A DNA stretch of 64,000 nt from Phaeobacter sp. QD34_24. GTDB taxonomy: Bacteria > Pseudomonadota > Alphaproteobacteria > Rhodobacterales > Rhodobacteraceae. The translations under genes and the position numbers were made by a program. The stretch covers positions 1 to 64,000 of the forward strand of contig NZ_JARCJD010000017.1 in NCBI RefSeq assembly GCF_028890115.1. The letters are read 5' to 3'. Positions 44,679 to 53,569 of this stretch are shown here, piece by piece. The notes under the pieces are model-generated. The model worked only from the letters and a program-made list of their open reading frames with translations. It did not search any database and had not been told where the DNA came from. Position 1 is the stretch's first letter. Each line of letters starts with the position of its first letter.

Positions 44679-44745
44679 TTGAATAAAATCAGCTTTATAA
44701 GGTTAATACTTCATTCACCTTCCTGCGGTGAATAAGGAGACGCAA

Positions 44746-44774
44746 AAAGGGGCGCCCGGTGAGGGCGCCCCTTT
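44746..44774. terminator. Bidirectional terminator between the ABC-F gene and the SDR gene
   Basis: A 12-bp stem (AAAGGGGCGCCC / GGGCGCCCCTTT) with a GGTGA loop, A-rich before and T-rich after, between converging genes. Confidence 0.9.
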
Positions 44775-44809
44775 AAGATTGCGAGTTAACAATTTGTTAA
44801 TGATGGGGT

Positions 44810-45565
44810 TTATCGCATCCGCAGGGCGCCATCGATACGGATCACCTCCCCATTGAGGTAGCCCATCTCGACGATGAACCCGGCCAGGCGACCGTATTCC
44901 GACGGATCGCCCAGGCGGGCCGGGTTCGGCACATCGGCGGCCAGTTGCTGCTGTACCTCTTCGGGCAGGCCGGCCAGCATCGGGGTCATGAAGATGCCCG
45001 GTGCGATGGTCATCACGCGAATGCCGGTCGAGGCCAGATCGCGCGCCATCGGCAGGCACATGCCCACGACGCCGCCCTTGGAGGCGGAATAGGCCACCTG
45101 GCCCTTCTGCCCGTCAAAGGCCGCGATCGATGCGGTGTTGATGATCACGCCGCGCGCGCCATCGGGTTCGGGCTCGTTCTTGGCGATCTCGACGGCGGCG
45201 AGGCGCGCCACGTTGAAGGTGCCCACCAGGTTGATGTCGATGGTGCGCTTGTAGGCATCAAGCGGGTGCGCGCCCTCCTTGCCGACGGTCTTGATCCCGT
45301 AGGCGATGCCGGCACAGTTCACGCAGGCGGAAATTCGGCCCATCTGCTCGGCCGCATAGGTGATGGCCGCGGCGACAGAGTCCTCGTCCGTTACGTCGGT
45401 TTCGACGAAATAGCCGCCAATTTCGGCCGCGACCTTGGCGCCGCGCTCGGCGTCGCGGTCCAGGATGGTGACCTTGGCGCCGTTTGCCGCGAAATGGCGG
45501 GCGGTTGCCTCACCAAGACCGGATGCGCCGCCGGTGATCACCGCGCATGTCTGATCGAGTTTCAT
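44810..45565 (-). CDS. SDR-family oxidoreductase, 3-hydroxyacyl-CoA dehydrogenase type II-like
   Basis: A 251-aa short-chain dehydrogenase. The NAD-binding motif is [16 protein letters not shown] (about 8-23), the catalytic Ser-Tyr-Lys is in [22 protein letters not shown] (active Tyr about 158), and the C-terminal [18 protein letters not shown] matches HSD17B10-like 3-hydroxyacyl-CoA dehydrogenases of fatty acid or branched-chain degradation. The start used has a GGGAGG box; an upstream frame to 45601 adds an unrelated 12 residues. Confidence 0.9.
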   Translation of the reverse strand: MKLDQTCAVITGGASGLGEATARHFAANGAKVTILDRDAERGAKVAAEIGGYFVETDVTDEDSVAAAITYAAEQMGRISACVNCAGIAYGIKTVGKEGAHPLDAYKRTIDINLVGTFNVARLAAVEIAKNEPEPDGARGVIINTASIAAFDGQKGQVAYSASKGGVVGMCLPMARDLASTGIRVMTIAPGIFMTPMLAGLPEEVQQQLAADVPNPARLGDPSEYGRLAGFIVEMGYLNGEVIRIDGALRMR

Positions 45566-45645
45566 GAAAGGGGTCCTCCCGGTATCTGAACATGTGTTCA
45601 AATAAACACGGGGGGCGGGCGCTGTCCAGCGTTCCTACGCGTCCA

Positions 45646-46560
45646 TCATGCGCCCATCATGCGCCTGTCGAGTCGCGCCAGCGGCGCCAGCAGCCGACCC
45701 ATCGGTGGCCAGAAGAGCCAGGTGCCGCCCAGGCGATGCAGCTGGGCACCGGTGCCCAGTTTGAAGCGGGCCAGACCCGGCGCGTCCTCGGTATTGATCA
45801 CGCCCAGATCGAGGCTCTTGCACCCTTGTGCCGAGAGCCAGCTCATCGCTTCCCACAGCAAGAGGTTATGGGCCGACAGCGCCTTGCCGCGTCGGGTGGT
45901 TTGGGCGATGTGATAGCTGGCCTCACGCCCGTGGCGCAGCACCAGGATGGCGGCCACGGGGTCTTTGCCCTCAAAGGCCTGAAACAGCTTTGCCATGCCC
46001 TTGTTGGCCTGCCCATAGGCGAGGGTCAGGGCCAGCGGCCAGCTGCGGTAGCCACGTTTGGATTGCTGGGCCTGGTCTGCGGCAAAGAGCCAGTGATTTG
46101 CATCGAACGGCATGGTCTGCCGGGTCAGGCGTAGGCCCTGGCTTTCGCCGTGTTTCAAGCGGTTGCGCCATTTCTGATGCAGGGCGGCGCGGCGCCGCTC
46201 GGGGCTGCTGGACAGGTCCAGCCGGGCGATACTGGCCGGTCCCATCAAGGGCAGGGCGCCATGCTGGGCCAGTTCGGGCGTGGGGGCTTCGGGGGATAGG
46301 ATCACCGGTGTGCGGCGCAGGCCCTCTTCCTGCAGGATCTCGAGTAGGCGCAGGGGCTTTTCAAACCGGGCGCGGTTCACCATGGCGACATCCAGGCGAC
46401 CCCAGAGCCGTTGCCGCAACACGACCGTATTGTTCATCCGTTCCAGGACCAGCGGATCCTGTCCCGTCGCCCTCAGAGCGCGTAGGAATTCCTCGGATTG
46501 GGCCAGGCTGCCCTGAGTGTCGGGGCGGGTCGCAGAGACCGGCGGAATGAAATCGAACAT
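45646..46560 (-). CDS. FemAB/GNAT-like acyltransferase
   Basis: A 304-aa protein from MFDFIPPVS with a GNAT-like (BioF2/Acetyltransf_6) fold. The middle has KWRNRLKHGESQGLRL and the C-terminal half AILVLRHGREASYHIAQTTR, then HNLLLWEAMSWLSAQGCKSLDLG, as in FemAB-related aminoacyl or acetyl transferases. The substrate is unknown. Start choice is uncertain because no clear ribosome binding site is seen; a further in-frame ATG lies at 46635. Confidence 0.82.
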   Translation of the reverse strand: MFDFIPPVSATRPDTQGSLAQSEEFLRALRATGQDPLVLERMNNTVVLRQRLWGRLDVAMVNRARFEKPLRLLEILQEEGLRRTPVILSPEAPTPELAQHGALPLMGPASIARLDLSSSPERRRAALHQKWRNRLKHGESQGLRLTRQTMPFDANHWLFAADQAQQSKRGYRSWPLALTLAYGQANKGMAKLFQAFEGKDPVAAILVLRHGREASYHIAQTTRRGKALSAHNLLLWEAMSWLSAQGCKSLDLGVINTEDAPGLARFKLGTGAQLHRLGGTWLFWPPMGRLLAPLARLDRRMMGA

Positions 46561-46605
46561 ATATCCATTTACGGAACGGAAACCTAATTCAGGGTTAATG
46601 GGGGC

Positions 46606-46743
46606 ATGAAAAAGCCGATACATATCATGGGCCACAGTGCCCCCAGTCCTCGGATCAGCAAGAGTGCTGCGGTTCTATTCGCCACCCTGCTGTCGATCCC
46701 GGTGTTCTTCCTGCTGACCTTGGCGGACCTGCTGGTCTTCTAG
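46606..46743 (+). CDS. 45-aa predicted membrane protein
   Basis: An ATG-started frame with a basic, Ser-rich N-terminus (MKKPIHIMGHSAPSPRISKS) and one hydrophobic helix (SAAVLFATLLSIPVFFLLTL) ending LADLLVF. It is divergent from the FemAB-like gene, with 45 bases between starts. The positive-inside profile and sharp helix suggest a real small protein, but the ribosome binding site is only GGGGG directly before the ATG. Confidence 0.45.
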   Translation: MKKPIHIMGHSAPSPRISKSAAVLFATLLSIPVFFLLTLADLLVF

Positions 46744-47025
46744 ATCGATAGCCCCGCTTCTGTGGTCGGCCGGGGGGCTCCCGCGCCCGCAGGTGCTGAC
46801 GGCTGCCGCCGTCAACGCCTTTGTGCGGCCTTGGGCCCGGCGCGGCTGCGCCGCGCGGCGGAGCCCTAAAACTGCCGGAGGCCCTTCAACGACCTGCCGT
46901 TTGCTGCCGGGCGCACCCACGCCGCGCAAAAGCGCGGCGCCAGGCCCAACGGGAGCGGTTGCATCTTTGATGCAGCGGCGACGGGCGGGAGGACGACGCT
47001 GGCCTTCAAAGCGCGTGTCATGGCA
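46744..47025. other. Non-coding region between the 45-aa frame and the tyrS terminator
   Basis: About 280 GC-rich bases, most of them the palindromic element. I see no gene. Confidence 0.6.
46831..46992. repeat. Palindromic intergenic element, copy A
   Basis: The outer arms TTGGGCCCGGCGC and its complement (GGCGCCAGGCCCAA, one mismatch) enclose about 90 bases with further GC-rich hairpins. A conserved tail of about 42 bases follows, starting CGGGAGCGGTTGCATC and containing the GCATC / GATGC hairpin. The tail is shared with copy B at 51665-51763 with three differences. It lies between convergent genes (the 45-aa frame and tyrS). Confidence 0.82.
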
Positions 47026-47053
47026 AAGAAAAAGGGGCAGATGTTGCCCCTTT
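47026..47053 (-). terminator. Rho-independent terminator of tyrS
   Basis: On the minus strand the stem AAAGGGGCA / TGCCCCTTT (9 bp) with a 5-nt loop is followed by more T residues (TTTTTCTTT). It lies 27 bases after the tyrS stop. Confidence 0.9.
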
Positions 47054-47079
47054 GAGTGTTTCGGAGTATTGCGCAGCCG

Positions 47080-48333
47080 CTAATCGACCAGTTGCACCAA
47101 TGCGTGGCGCTTCTTGCCGGCACTCAGCTTGATGGGAGCGGCGAGGGCGCCCGCGTCGATCATCAGGCCCGCGTCTGTCAGTGGCGCGTCGTCGATCCGC
47201 GCGCCATTCTCGGAGATCAGCCGCTTGGCCTCCTTGCCGGATTTCGCAAGGCCGGACTTCACGATCAACTGCACGATCGAAATACCACCCTCTAGGTCCG
47301 CAGGCGTCAGGTTCAGCGTCGGCAGGTCGTCGCCCACGCCGCCTTTCTCAAAGACCTCGCGCGCGGTGGCCTCGGCGGCCTCGGCGGCCTCGGCGCCATG
47401 CAGCAGGGTGGTCACCTCATTGGCGAGGATCACCTTTGCCGCATTGATCTCGGACCCTGCCAGCGCGCCCAGACGGTCGCATTCCTCCACCGGCAGCTCG
47501 GTGTAGAGCTTCAGGAACCTGCCCACATCCGCATCCGTGGTGTTGCGCCAGAACTGCCAGAACTCATAAGGGGAGAGCATATCCGGGTTCAGCCAGACCG
47601 CACCGTTCTGCGACTTGCCCATCTTCTTGCCATCCGAAGTGGTCAAGAGCGGCGAGGTCAGCCCGTAGATCTCGTGATCCAGCACCCGGCGCGTCAGGTC
47701 GATGCCGTTGACGATATTGCCCCATTGGTCCGAGCCGCCCATCTGAAGGATGCAGCCATAGCGGCGGTTCAGCTCCAGAAAGTCATAGGCCTGCAGGATC
47801 ATGTAATTGAATTCGAGGAAGCTGAGCGATTGCTCCCGGTCCAGCCGCGATTTCACGCTTTCAAAGGACAGCATCCGGTTGACCGAGAAATGCCGCCCGA
47901 TGTCGCGCAGGAATTCCAGGTAGTTGAGCCCGCTCAGCCATTCGTCGTTGTTGATCATCATCGCGCCACTGGGGCCGTCGTTGTAATCGACATAGGCCGA
48001 GAAGACCTTCTTGATGCCCGCGATATTGTCGTCGATCTGTTCAGGCGTCAGCAGTGGGCGTTCATCGGCGCGAAACGACGGGTCGCCCACCTTGGTGGTG
48101 CCGCCGCCCATCAGGGTGATCGGCTTGTGGCCGGTCTTCTGCAGCCAGCGCAGCATCATGATCTGGATCAGCGAGCCGACGTGCAGCGATTTCGCGGTGG
48201 CGTCAAAGCCGATATAGCCGGACTGGCCCGGGGTCATCAGCGCCTCGTCCAGACCCTGATAGTCCGTACAGTCGGCGAGAAACCCGCGCTCCATCATCAC
48301 GGTGATGAAATCCGATTTTGGATGGTAGGTCAT
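47080..48333 (-). CDS. tyrS: Tyrosyl-tRNA synthetase
   Basis: A 417-aa class I synthetase. The HIGH-equivalent motif lies in [13 protein letters not shown] (about 50), the KMSKS loop is [15 protein letters not shown] (about 238), and the C-terminal S4 RNA-binding domain starts near [20 protein letters not shown]. Start [20 protein letters not shown] is the family N-terminus. It is divergent from anmK. Confidence 0.97.
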   Translation of the reverse strand: MTYHPKSDFITVMMERGFLADCTDYQGLDEALMTPGQSGYIGFDATAKSLHVGSLIQIMMLRWLQKTGHKPITLMGGGTTKVGDPSFRADERPLLTPEQIDDNIAGIKKVFSAYVDYNDGPSGAMMINNDEWLSGLNYLEFLRDIGRHFSVNRMLSFESVKSRLDREQSLSFLEFNYMILQAYDFLELNRRYGCILQMGGSDQWGNIVNGIDLTRRVLDHEIYGLTSPLLTTSDGKKMGKSQNGAVWLNPDMLSPYEFWQFWRNTTDADVGRFLKLYTELPVEECDRLGALAGSEINAAKVILANEVTTLLHGAEAAEAAEATAREVFEKGGVGDDLPTLNLTPADLEGGISIVQLIVKSGLAKSGKEAKRLISENGARIDDAPLTDAGLMIDAGALAAPIKLSAGKKRHALVQLVD

Positions 48334-48456
48334 GGCATGCCTCGGCTTGTCTATTGCGATCTGCTGTATAAAACGCAAAGGGAGCACATGGAACCTGCTT
48401 TTGCGCAGAATTTCATGGCCCCTTCGGGCTGGCTGCAGGGGCGGATAAAAGAGCGG

Positions 48457-49572
48457 ATGATGACACGAGCGATTTCGAAAACCGGTCGCGTGACCGCATT
48501 GGGCGCCATGAGCGGCACCTCGCTGGACGGGGTGGATGCGGCGCTGGTGGACACCGACGGGGAGCGGATCTTTGCCTTTGGCGACAGCCGCTATCGCGCC
48601 TATAGCGCGGCAGAGAGGGCGGTGCTGCGGGCGGGTCTCGGCAAATGGTCGGGGTCAGAGGTGGAGGAGGCCGCCGCCCTGACGGATCGCGTCCATGCCG
48701 AAGTGCTGGCGGAGTTCCCGCAGGCGCAGATCGTCGGCTTTCACGGCCAGACCCTGGCTCATGCGCCGCGCCGTCAGGGCACGCTGCAGGTGGGCGATGG
48801 CGCGGCCCTGGCCGAGGCGCTGGGAAAACCCGTGGTCTGGGATTTCCGGTCCGACGATGTGGCCCTGGGCGGCGAAGGCGCGCCGCTGGCGCCGTTTTTC
48901 CACTTTGCCTGCGCCAAATTCATCGGCGCGACGGCTCCCCTTTGCTTTCTGAACCTCGGCGGGGTCGGCAACCTCACCTACGTGGATCCGCGTTTCGATC
49001 GCCCGGAAGAGCCCGGTGCGCTTCTGGCCTTTGACACCGGGCCCGCAAATGCGCCGCTCAACGATTTGCTGCAAGCGCGCCTGGGGCTGCCCTATGACAA
49101 GGATGGCGCGATTGCCCGCAGGGGTGAGGTGGAAGAGGGCGCGCTGGAGCTGTTCCTGGCCGAGCCCTTCTTTGCGAAGATGCCCCCCAAGTCGCTGGAC
49201 CGGAACGATTTTGCCCAGATGGTCACGCTGGTGGGCGAGTTGAGCGATGCAGACGCCGCCGCGACGCTGACAGCGATGTGTGCCGCTGCCGTGGCTCAAG
49301 GCGTGGAGCATTGCCCCGAGCTGCCCGAGGTGGTGCTGGTCACGGGGGGCGGGCGGCACAATCCGGTGCTGATGGAGATGCTGCGGGTCTCGCTCGACTG
49401 TCCGGTGAAGCCGGTCGAGGAGGTTGGCCTTGATGGCGACATGCTGGAGGCCCAGGCCTTTGCCCATCTGGCGGTGCGCGTTGCGCGGGGCATGCCGACT
49501 TCCTGTCCCGGCACCACGGGGGTGAGCGCCTGCGTCGGCGGCGGTGTGGTCAGCGTTCCGGGTGAGGGCTGA
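48457..49572 (+). CDS. anmK: Anhydro-N-acetylmuramic acid kinase
   Basis: A 371-aa sugar kinase of peptidoglycan recycling that converts 1,6-anhydro-MurNAc to MurNAc-6-phosphate. Seen are [17 protein letters not shown] (ATP-binding, about 14-30), [37 protein letters not shown] with the catalytic Asp, and [12 protein letters not shown]. Two adjacent ATGs (48457, 48460) are possible starts, with AAAGAG upstream. It belongs to the same recycling pathway as nagZ at 32242. Confidence 0.96.
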   Translation: MMTRAISKTGRVTALGAMSGTSLDGVDAALVDTDGERIFAFGDSRYRAYSAAERAVLRAGLGKWSGSEVEEAAALTDRVHAEVLAEFPQAQIVGFHGQTLAHAPRRQGTLQVGDGAALAEALGKPVVWDFRSDDVALGGEGAPLAPFFHFACAKFIGATAPLCFLNLGGVGNLTYVDPRFDRPEEPGALLAFDTGPANAPLNDLLQARLGLPYDKDGAIARRGEVEEGALELFLAEPFFAKMPPKSLDRNDFAQMVTLVGELSDADAAATLTAMCAAAVAQGVEHCPELPEVVLVTGGGRHNPVLMEMLRVSLDCPVKPVEEVGLDGDMLEAQAFAHLAVRVARGMPTSCPGTTGVSACVGGGVVSVPGEG

Positions 49573-49604
49573 CACAGAGGTGTATTAAGTGACTTGCCCG
49601 GACG

Positions 49605-49678
49605 AGAGGGCCGGGCAGCGCCCGCCCCTTCCCACGGGAGGGCGCAGGCGGCTCCTGCCAGGCTCCGCCGCTGCCCTC
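49605..49678. repeat. Cloverleaf-like inverted-repeat element
   Basis: GGGCAGCG at 49613-49620 pairs with CGCTGCCC at 49669-49676, enclosing GCGCCC / GGGCGC and GCAGG / CCTGC hairpins. It fills most of the gap between the convergent anmK and cupin genes and may act as a shared transcript end. It has no T run and no copy of the A/B tail. Confidence 0.55.
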
Positions 49679-49681
49679 AGG

Positions 49682-50107
49682 TTACCCGCGCGGAATATCA
49701 AACCCCGGCTCTGCCAGCTCGAAGCCCTCGAACTGGAACCCGGGCGACACGGTGCAGCTGACCAGCGTATAGTCGCCGGTCGTGCGCGCAGCCTGCCAGT
49801 GGCCTGTAGGCACGATCAGCTGCGGCGCGCCCTTGGTCAGATCCGGGGTCAGCAGGTGATCTGCCGCAGGGCCTTCATCTGTTGATGCAAGCGACAGCAC
49901 CAGCGGTGCGCCCGCGTGATAAAGCCAGATCTCGGCCGCATCGACCCGGTGCCAATGACTGGCCTCTCCGGCTTTCAGAAGGAAATAGATGCAGGTGCCG
50001 CTGGGGCGGCCCTCGTTTTCGGCCACCCAGGTCTGCCGATACCAGCCGCCCTCGGGGTGAGGCTCCAGTCTGAGGTGCTTGATGATCTCATCTGCCGTCA
50101 TGGGCAT
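49682..50107 (-). CDS. Cupin protein, DUF985 family
   Basis: A 141-aa double-stranded beta-helix protein. The start MPMTADEIIKHLRLEPHPEGG has an excellent AGGAGG site 6 nt upstream, which rejects a longer frame. Family stretches are GGWYRQTW, TCIYFLLKAGEASHWHRVDA (metal-ligand-like His) and SCTVSPGFQFEGFELA. DUF985 cupins have no agreed function. It is divergent from selO by 65 bp. Confidence 0.92.
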   Translation of the reverse strand: MPMTADEIIKHLRLEPHPEGGWYRQTWVAENEGRPSGTCIYFLLKAGEASHWHRVDAAEIWLYHAGAPLVLSLASTDEGPAADHLLTPDLTKGAPQLIVPTGHWQAARTTGDYTLVSCTVSPGFQFEGFELAEPGFDIPRG

Positions 50108-50172
50108 CTCTTTCCTCCTGCATTGCGCCGGTTTGATCTGGCAATCCGCTAATGGCCGCATATGTTTGGGCC

Positions 50173-51591
50173 ATGACATTGCACATCCCCTTTGACAACA
50201 CATACGCGGGCCTTGGCTCGGGGTTCTACAGCAAACAGGCGCCAGAGCCGGTTTCAAGCCCGCGCATGCTCGCCTTCAATCGCGATCTGGCGCAGGTCCT
50301 GGGCATCACGCCGGGGGACTTGCCGGAAATGGCGCAGGTCTTTGGTGGCAACCGGGTGCCGGAGGGCGCCGATCCGCTGGCGCAGCTATACGCCGGACAC
50401 CAGTTTGGCACATTCAACCCGCAGCTGGGCGATGGGCGCGCGGTGCTTTTGGGGGAGGTGATCGGCACGGACGGAATCCGCCGGGATATCCAGCTCAAAG
50501 GATCGGGGCGCACGCCCTATTCGCGCCGCGGGGATGGGCGGGCCTGGATGGGGCCTGTGTTGCGGGAATATGTGGTCTCAGAGGCGATGCATGCCCTTGG
50601 CATTCCCACCACACGGGCGCTGGCGGCGGTGGAAACCGGCGATTCCGTCTGGCGCGAGGCGGCCATGCCCGGTGCGGTGCTGACGCGGGTGGCCGCCAGT
50701 CACCTGAGGGTGGGGACCTTTCAGATCTTTGCCGCCCGCCGAGAGACCGCGGCGCTGAAGCGGCTCACCCAATATGCGATTGATCGCCATTACCCGGGGG
50801 CCAAGGGGCCGATGGGCCTGTTGCGCGCGGTGCGCGATGCCCAGGCGCGGCTGGTGGCGCAGTGGATGTCGGTGGGCTTCATCCACGGGGTGATGAACAC
50901 CGACAATTGCACCATTTCGGGCGAAACGATCGATTATGGCCCTTGCGCCTTCATGGACGTTTACAATCCCTCGCAGGTCTTCAGCTCCATCGACCGGATG
51001 GGGCGCTATGCCTATGACAACCAGCCGGGAATCGTGGTCTGGAACCTGGCGCAGCTCGCCACGGCCCTGATCCAACAGATGGACGATCCGCAGGAGGGCG
51101 TCGAGGAGGCAACCGAGATCGTCCATGCCATGCCTCGGGCGATCGAGCAGGAATGGCTCAGCCGCTTTGCCGCGAAGATCGGGATCACGACGCCCAAGGA
51201 GGGCGATATGGCGCTGATCGAGGATCTGCTGGATCGCATGGCCGCGGGGCAGGCGGATTTCACCAATACGTTCCGCGCTCTGGCCGGGGAGGCCGCGCGG
51301 GGTCAATTCCTGGATCCTGGGGCCTTTGACAGCTGGGCAACGACGTGGCGGCAGCGGATTGCCTCAGAGGAAGACCCGGAAGGCCTGATGCGGCAGGTCA
51401 ATCCGGCCTTCATTCCGCGCAACCATCGCATGGAAGAGATGATTGCGGCGGCGGTCAGCGGCGACATGGCACCTTTCGAGCGGCTGATGGACGTTCTTGT
51501 GCATCCCTATGAGGATCAGCCGGAGCATAGGGATCTGCAAAACCCACCACGCCCCGAAGAGGTGGTTCCGGCAACGTTCTGCGGTACCTGA
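50173..51591 (+). CDS. selO: Protein adenylyltransferase SelO
   Basis: A 472-aa pseudokinase-fold AMPylator (YdiU/SelO). The family's inverted ATP-binding core is clear: QLKGSGRTPYSRRGDGRAWM (about 106-125), REYVVSEAMHALGIPTTRAL, MNTDNCTISGETIDYGPCAF with the metal-binding Asn and Asp, and a conserved C-terminus EEVVPATFCGT. SelO transfers AMP to Ser/Thr/Tyr of redox-related proteins. The C-terminal FCGT has Cys where eukaryotic SelO has selenocysteine. The ATG eight codons into the open frame was chosen because the family begins at this point. Confidence 0.95.
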   Translation: MTLHIPFDNTYAGLGSGFYSKQAPEPVSSPRMLAFNRDLAQVLGITPGDLPEMAQVFGGNRVPEGADPLAQLYAGHQFGTFNPQLGDGRAVLLGEVIGTDGIRRDIQLKGSGRTPYSRRGDGRAWMGPVLREYVVSEAMHALGIPTTRALAAVETGDSVWREAAMPGAVLTRVAASHLRVGTFQIFAARRETAALKRLTQYAIDRHYPGAKGPMGLLRAVRDAQARLVAQWMSVGFIHGVMNTDNCTISGETIDYGPCAFMDVYNPSQVFSSIDRMGRYAYDNQPGIVVWNLAQLATALIQQMDDPQEGVEEATEIVHAMPRAIEQEWLSRFAAKIGITTPKEGDMALIEDLLDRMAAGQADFTNTFRALAGEAARGQFLDPGAFDSWATTWRQRIASEEDPEGLMRQVNPAFIPRNHRMEEMIAAAVSGDMAPFERLMDVLVHPYEDQPEHRDLQNPPRPEEVVPATFCGT

Positions 51592-51664
51592 AGGGATCAA
51601 TCAAACCGATCGCCCGGGGGCTCTCCCGCGCGGGATCGACCTCCTGTCGGAGGTGCTCTCCCCC

Positions 51665-51763
51665 TTGGGCCCGGCGCCGTGCTCTGGCACGGCGTGCGCC
51701 CCTTCGGGGCGCCGGGCCCAACGGGAGCGGTTGCATCCTTGATGCAGCTGCGCCGGGCGGGAG
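51665..51763. repeat. Palindromic intergenic element, copy B
   Basis: A perfect 14-bp inverted repeat (TTGGGCCCGGCGCC / GGCGCCGGGCCCAA) encloses two inner hairpins (GCCGTGC / GCACGGC and GCGCCCC / GGGGCGC). A 42-base tail follows that matches copy A at all but three positions. It lies between the convergent selO and DMT genes. Confidence 0.9.
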
Positions 51764-51778
51764 AACCCCCGTCGCCTT

Positions 51779-52666
51779 TCAGGAGCGGTTGATCAGGAAC
51801 ACACCGGCCGCCACCAGCGCCAGTGCGAGCCAGACCTCGTAGGTGAGGGTCTCGCCCAGGATCAGCCAGCCCATCAGCACCGCCAGCACGGGGGACAGGA
51901 AACTGAAGGAGGCGACCGATCCCGCCTTGTAGATGGTGAACAGCCAGAACCACAGAAGATAGCCAAGGCTGGCAATGGCCACGGCCTGAAACAGCACACC
52001 GGCGATATGCATCATGTCGGGCGCGCGCATTAGCGGGCCGAACAGCGGCGCCAGCGCCAGAAGCACGACCGCCGAGACCGCCAGTTGATAGATCAGCTGC
52101 ATCACCGGCGGCACCCGCGACAGGGGCGTGACGCGCAGGCAAAAGGCGATCCCGGCCCAGCACAGGGTCGCAATCAACGCCAGGGCATCGCCCAGCACCG
52201 ATGCTCCGCTGGCATCCCGATCCAGCACCGCCAACACCACCCCGCCCATGGCCAGTGCCAGGCCGGTGACGCGCAGGCGGCTCAGCCGCTCTCCGGGCAG
52301 CCACAGATGCGCGGCCAGCGCCAGCCAGACCGGCATCGAGTTGAAGATGATGGTGACGCGCGACACCGACGAGACATCCAGCGCCCAGAACAGGCAGAGG
52401 AATTCGATGCTGAACAACAGCCCCGCCACGATCCCCCAGGCATGGATCCCCGGAGACAGGCCCGCCTCGGGGCGCAAGCGGGATCTGCGCAGCCAGACCC
52501 AGAGCAGGATCACCGCCAGTGCAACAAGCGAGCGCATGCCGGCCTGAAACACCGGGCCAAAACCGCCATTGGTGAGTTTTATCACCACCTGATTGAAGCC
52601 CAGAAGGGCGGCAAAGCCGGTGAGCGCAACCGCGCCTGCGGCATCCATGGATCTCTTTTCTGTCAT
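51779..52666 (-). CDS. DMT-superfamily (EamA) transporter
   Basis: A 295-aa inner-membrane protein with about ten transmembrane helices in two EamA repeats; the first begins VALTGFAALLGFNQVVIKLT and the second GDALALIATLCWAGIAFCLR. It probably exports a small metabolite. A second in-frame ATG at 52648 has a better AAAGAGA box, so the product may be six residues shorter. It is divergent from the endonuclease/exonuclease gene. Confidence 0.9.
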   Translation of the reverse strand: MTEKRSMDAAGAVALTGFAALLGFNQVVIKLTNGGFGPVFQAGMRSLVALAVILLWVWLRRSRLRPEAGLSPGIHAWGIVAGLLFSIEFLCLFWALDVSSVSRVTIIFNSMPVWLALAAHLWLPGERLSRLRVTGLALAMGGVVLAVLDRDASGASVLGDALALIATLCWAGIAFCLRVTPLSRVPPVMQLIYQLAVSAVVLLALAPLFGPLMRAPDMMHIAGVLFQAVAIASLGYLLWFWLFTIYKAGSVASFSFLSPVLAVLMGWLILGETLTYEVWLALALVAAGVFLINRS

Positions 52667-52798
52667 GCCCGCATCAGCCGCTTGGCACGAGGGCGTGTCA
52701 AGCATGACGCGCCGTGCCGCACCAATGCGAGACATGCTGCGATCTTGCCTTGCGCCCTGCATCGGGGCGTTGAAAACTGGATCGGGAAAGGAGCGCCC

Positions 52799-53500
52799 AT
52801 GCTTGAGCCCACGCTGCGCCTGGCGAGCTACAATATCCAGAAATGTGTCGGCCTGGACCTGCGGCGGCAGCCCCGGCGCATTCTCAATGTGCTGGAGGAT
52901 ATCGGCGCCCGCATCGTGCTGTTGCAGGAGGCCGACAAGCGCCTGCCGCCCCGCCCGGCAGCCCTGCCGCATTTCGTGTTGGAGGAGGCGGGCTGGCGGG
53001 ATGTGGATCTGGGCGGGGCGGGCTCGCTTGGCTGGCACGGCAATGCGGTGATCTGGAAAGGGCAGGGCATCTCTCTACTGGGCAAGGGCCATATCGATCT
53101 GCCGGGGCTGGAGCCGCGCGGCGCGGTCTGGGCCGCTTTTGACACGCCGATCGGCCCCCTGCGTGTGGTGGGCGCCCATCTGGGGCTGACGGGCCGGGCG
53201 CGGCGGGCGCAGGTGCTGCATCTGGCGCAGCACAGCGAGGCATGGACTGATATGCCGATGGTCTGGGGTGGGGATTTCAACGATTGGTCGCGCGGCTCGG
53301 TCTTGGACCGGCTGGCCCCGATGATGCGCTTTCTGCCGCCCCTGCCGAGCTTTCCGGCGCTCAGGCCCTTGGGCGCCCTGGACCGGATTGCCCATAGCGA
53401 GGGGCTGGAGGCCGTGCGCACCGGGGTGCACAAGGCGCAGCCTGCGCATATCGCCTCGGACCATTTGCCGGTCTGGGCCGATTTGAGGCGAGTAGGTTAG
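52799..53500 (+). CDS. Endonuclease/exonuclease/phosphatase family protein
   Basis: A 233-aa EEP-fold protein. The conserved points are ASYNIQKC (about 9-16), LLQEADKRL with the metal-binding Glu, VVGAHLGL, GGDFNDW and SDHLPVWADL. These are the DNase I/sphingomyelinase fold residues; the substrate (nucleic acid or phosphodiester) is unknown. The start has AAAGGAG 5 nt upstream, so the long frame read back to 52085 is not the gene. Confidence 0.9.
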   Translation: MLEPTLRLASYNIQKCVGLDLRRQPRRILNVLEDIGARIVLLQEADKRLPPRPAALPHFVLEEAGWRDVDLGGAGSLGWHGNAVIWKGQGISLLGKGHIDLPGLEPRGAVWAAFDTPIGPLRVVGAHLGLTGRARRAQVLHLAQHSEAWTDMPMVWGGDFNDWSRGSVLDRLAPMMRFLPPLPSFPALRPLGALDRIAHSEGLEAVRTGVHKAQPAHIASDHLPVWADLRRVG

Positions 53501-53519
53501 TTATCTGATCTAAAATGGA

Positions 53520-53548
53520 AAAGCCGCTGCGCGGGGCGCAGCGGCTTT
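53520..53548. terminator. Bidirectional terminator between the EEP and DEAD-box genes
   Basis: A perfect 12-bp stem (AAAGCCGCTGCG / CGCAGCGGCTTT) with a CGGGG loop, A-rich on the left and T-rich on the right, between converging genes. Confidence 0.88.
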
Positions 53549-53569
53549 CATGAGGACTGGGGTGTCCGA

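Noticed and set aside
44713-44733. ATTCACC / GGTGAAT inverted repeat before the ABC-F terminator
   Set aside because: Only a 7-bp stem without T run; the neighbouring 12-bp stem explains termination.
47398-48456. Open frame extending anmK far upstream
   Set aside because: Antisense to tyrS; the AnmK family starts at the ATG near 48457 and the extension has no similarity.
52085-52798. Open frame extending the EEP nuclease upstream
   Set aside because: Antisense to the DMT transporter; the internal ATG at 52799 has a strong ribosome binding site and matches the fold start.
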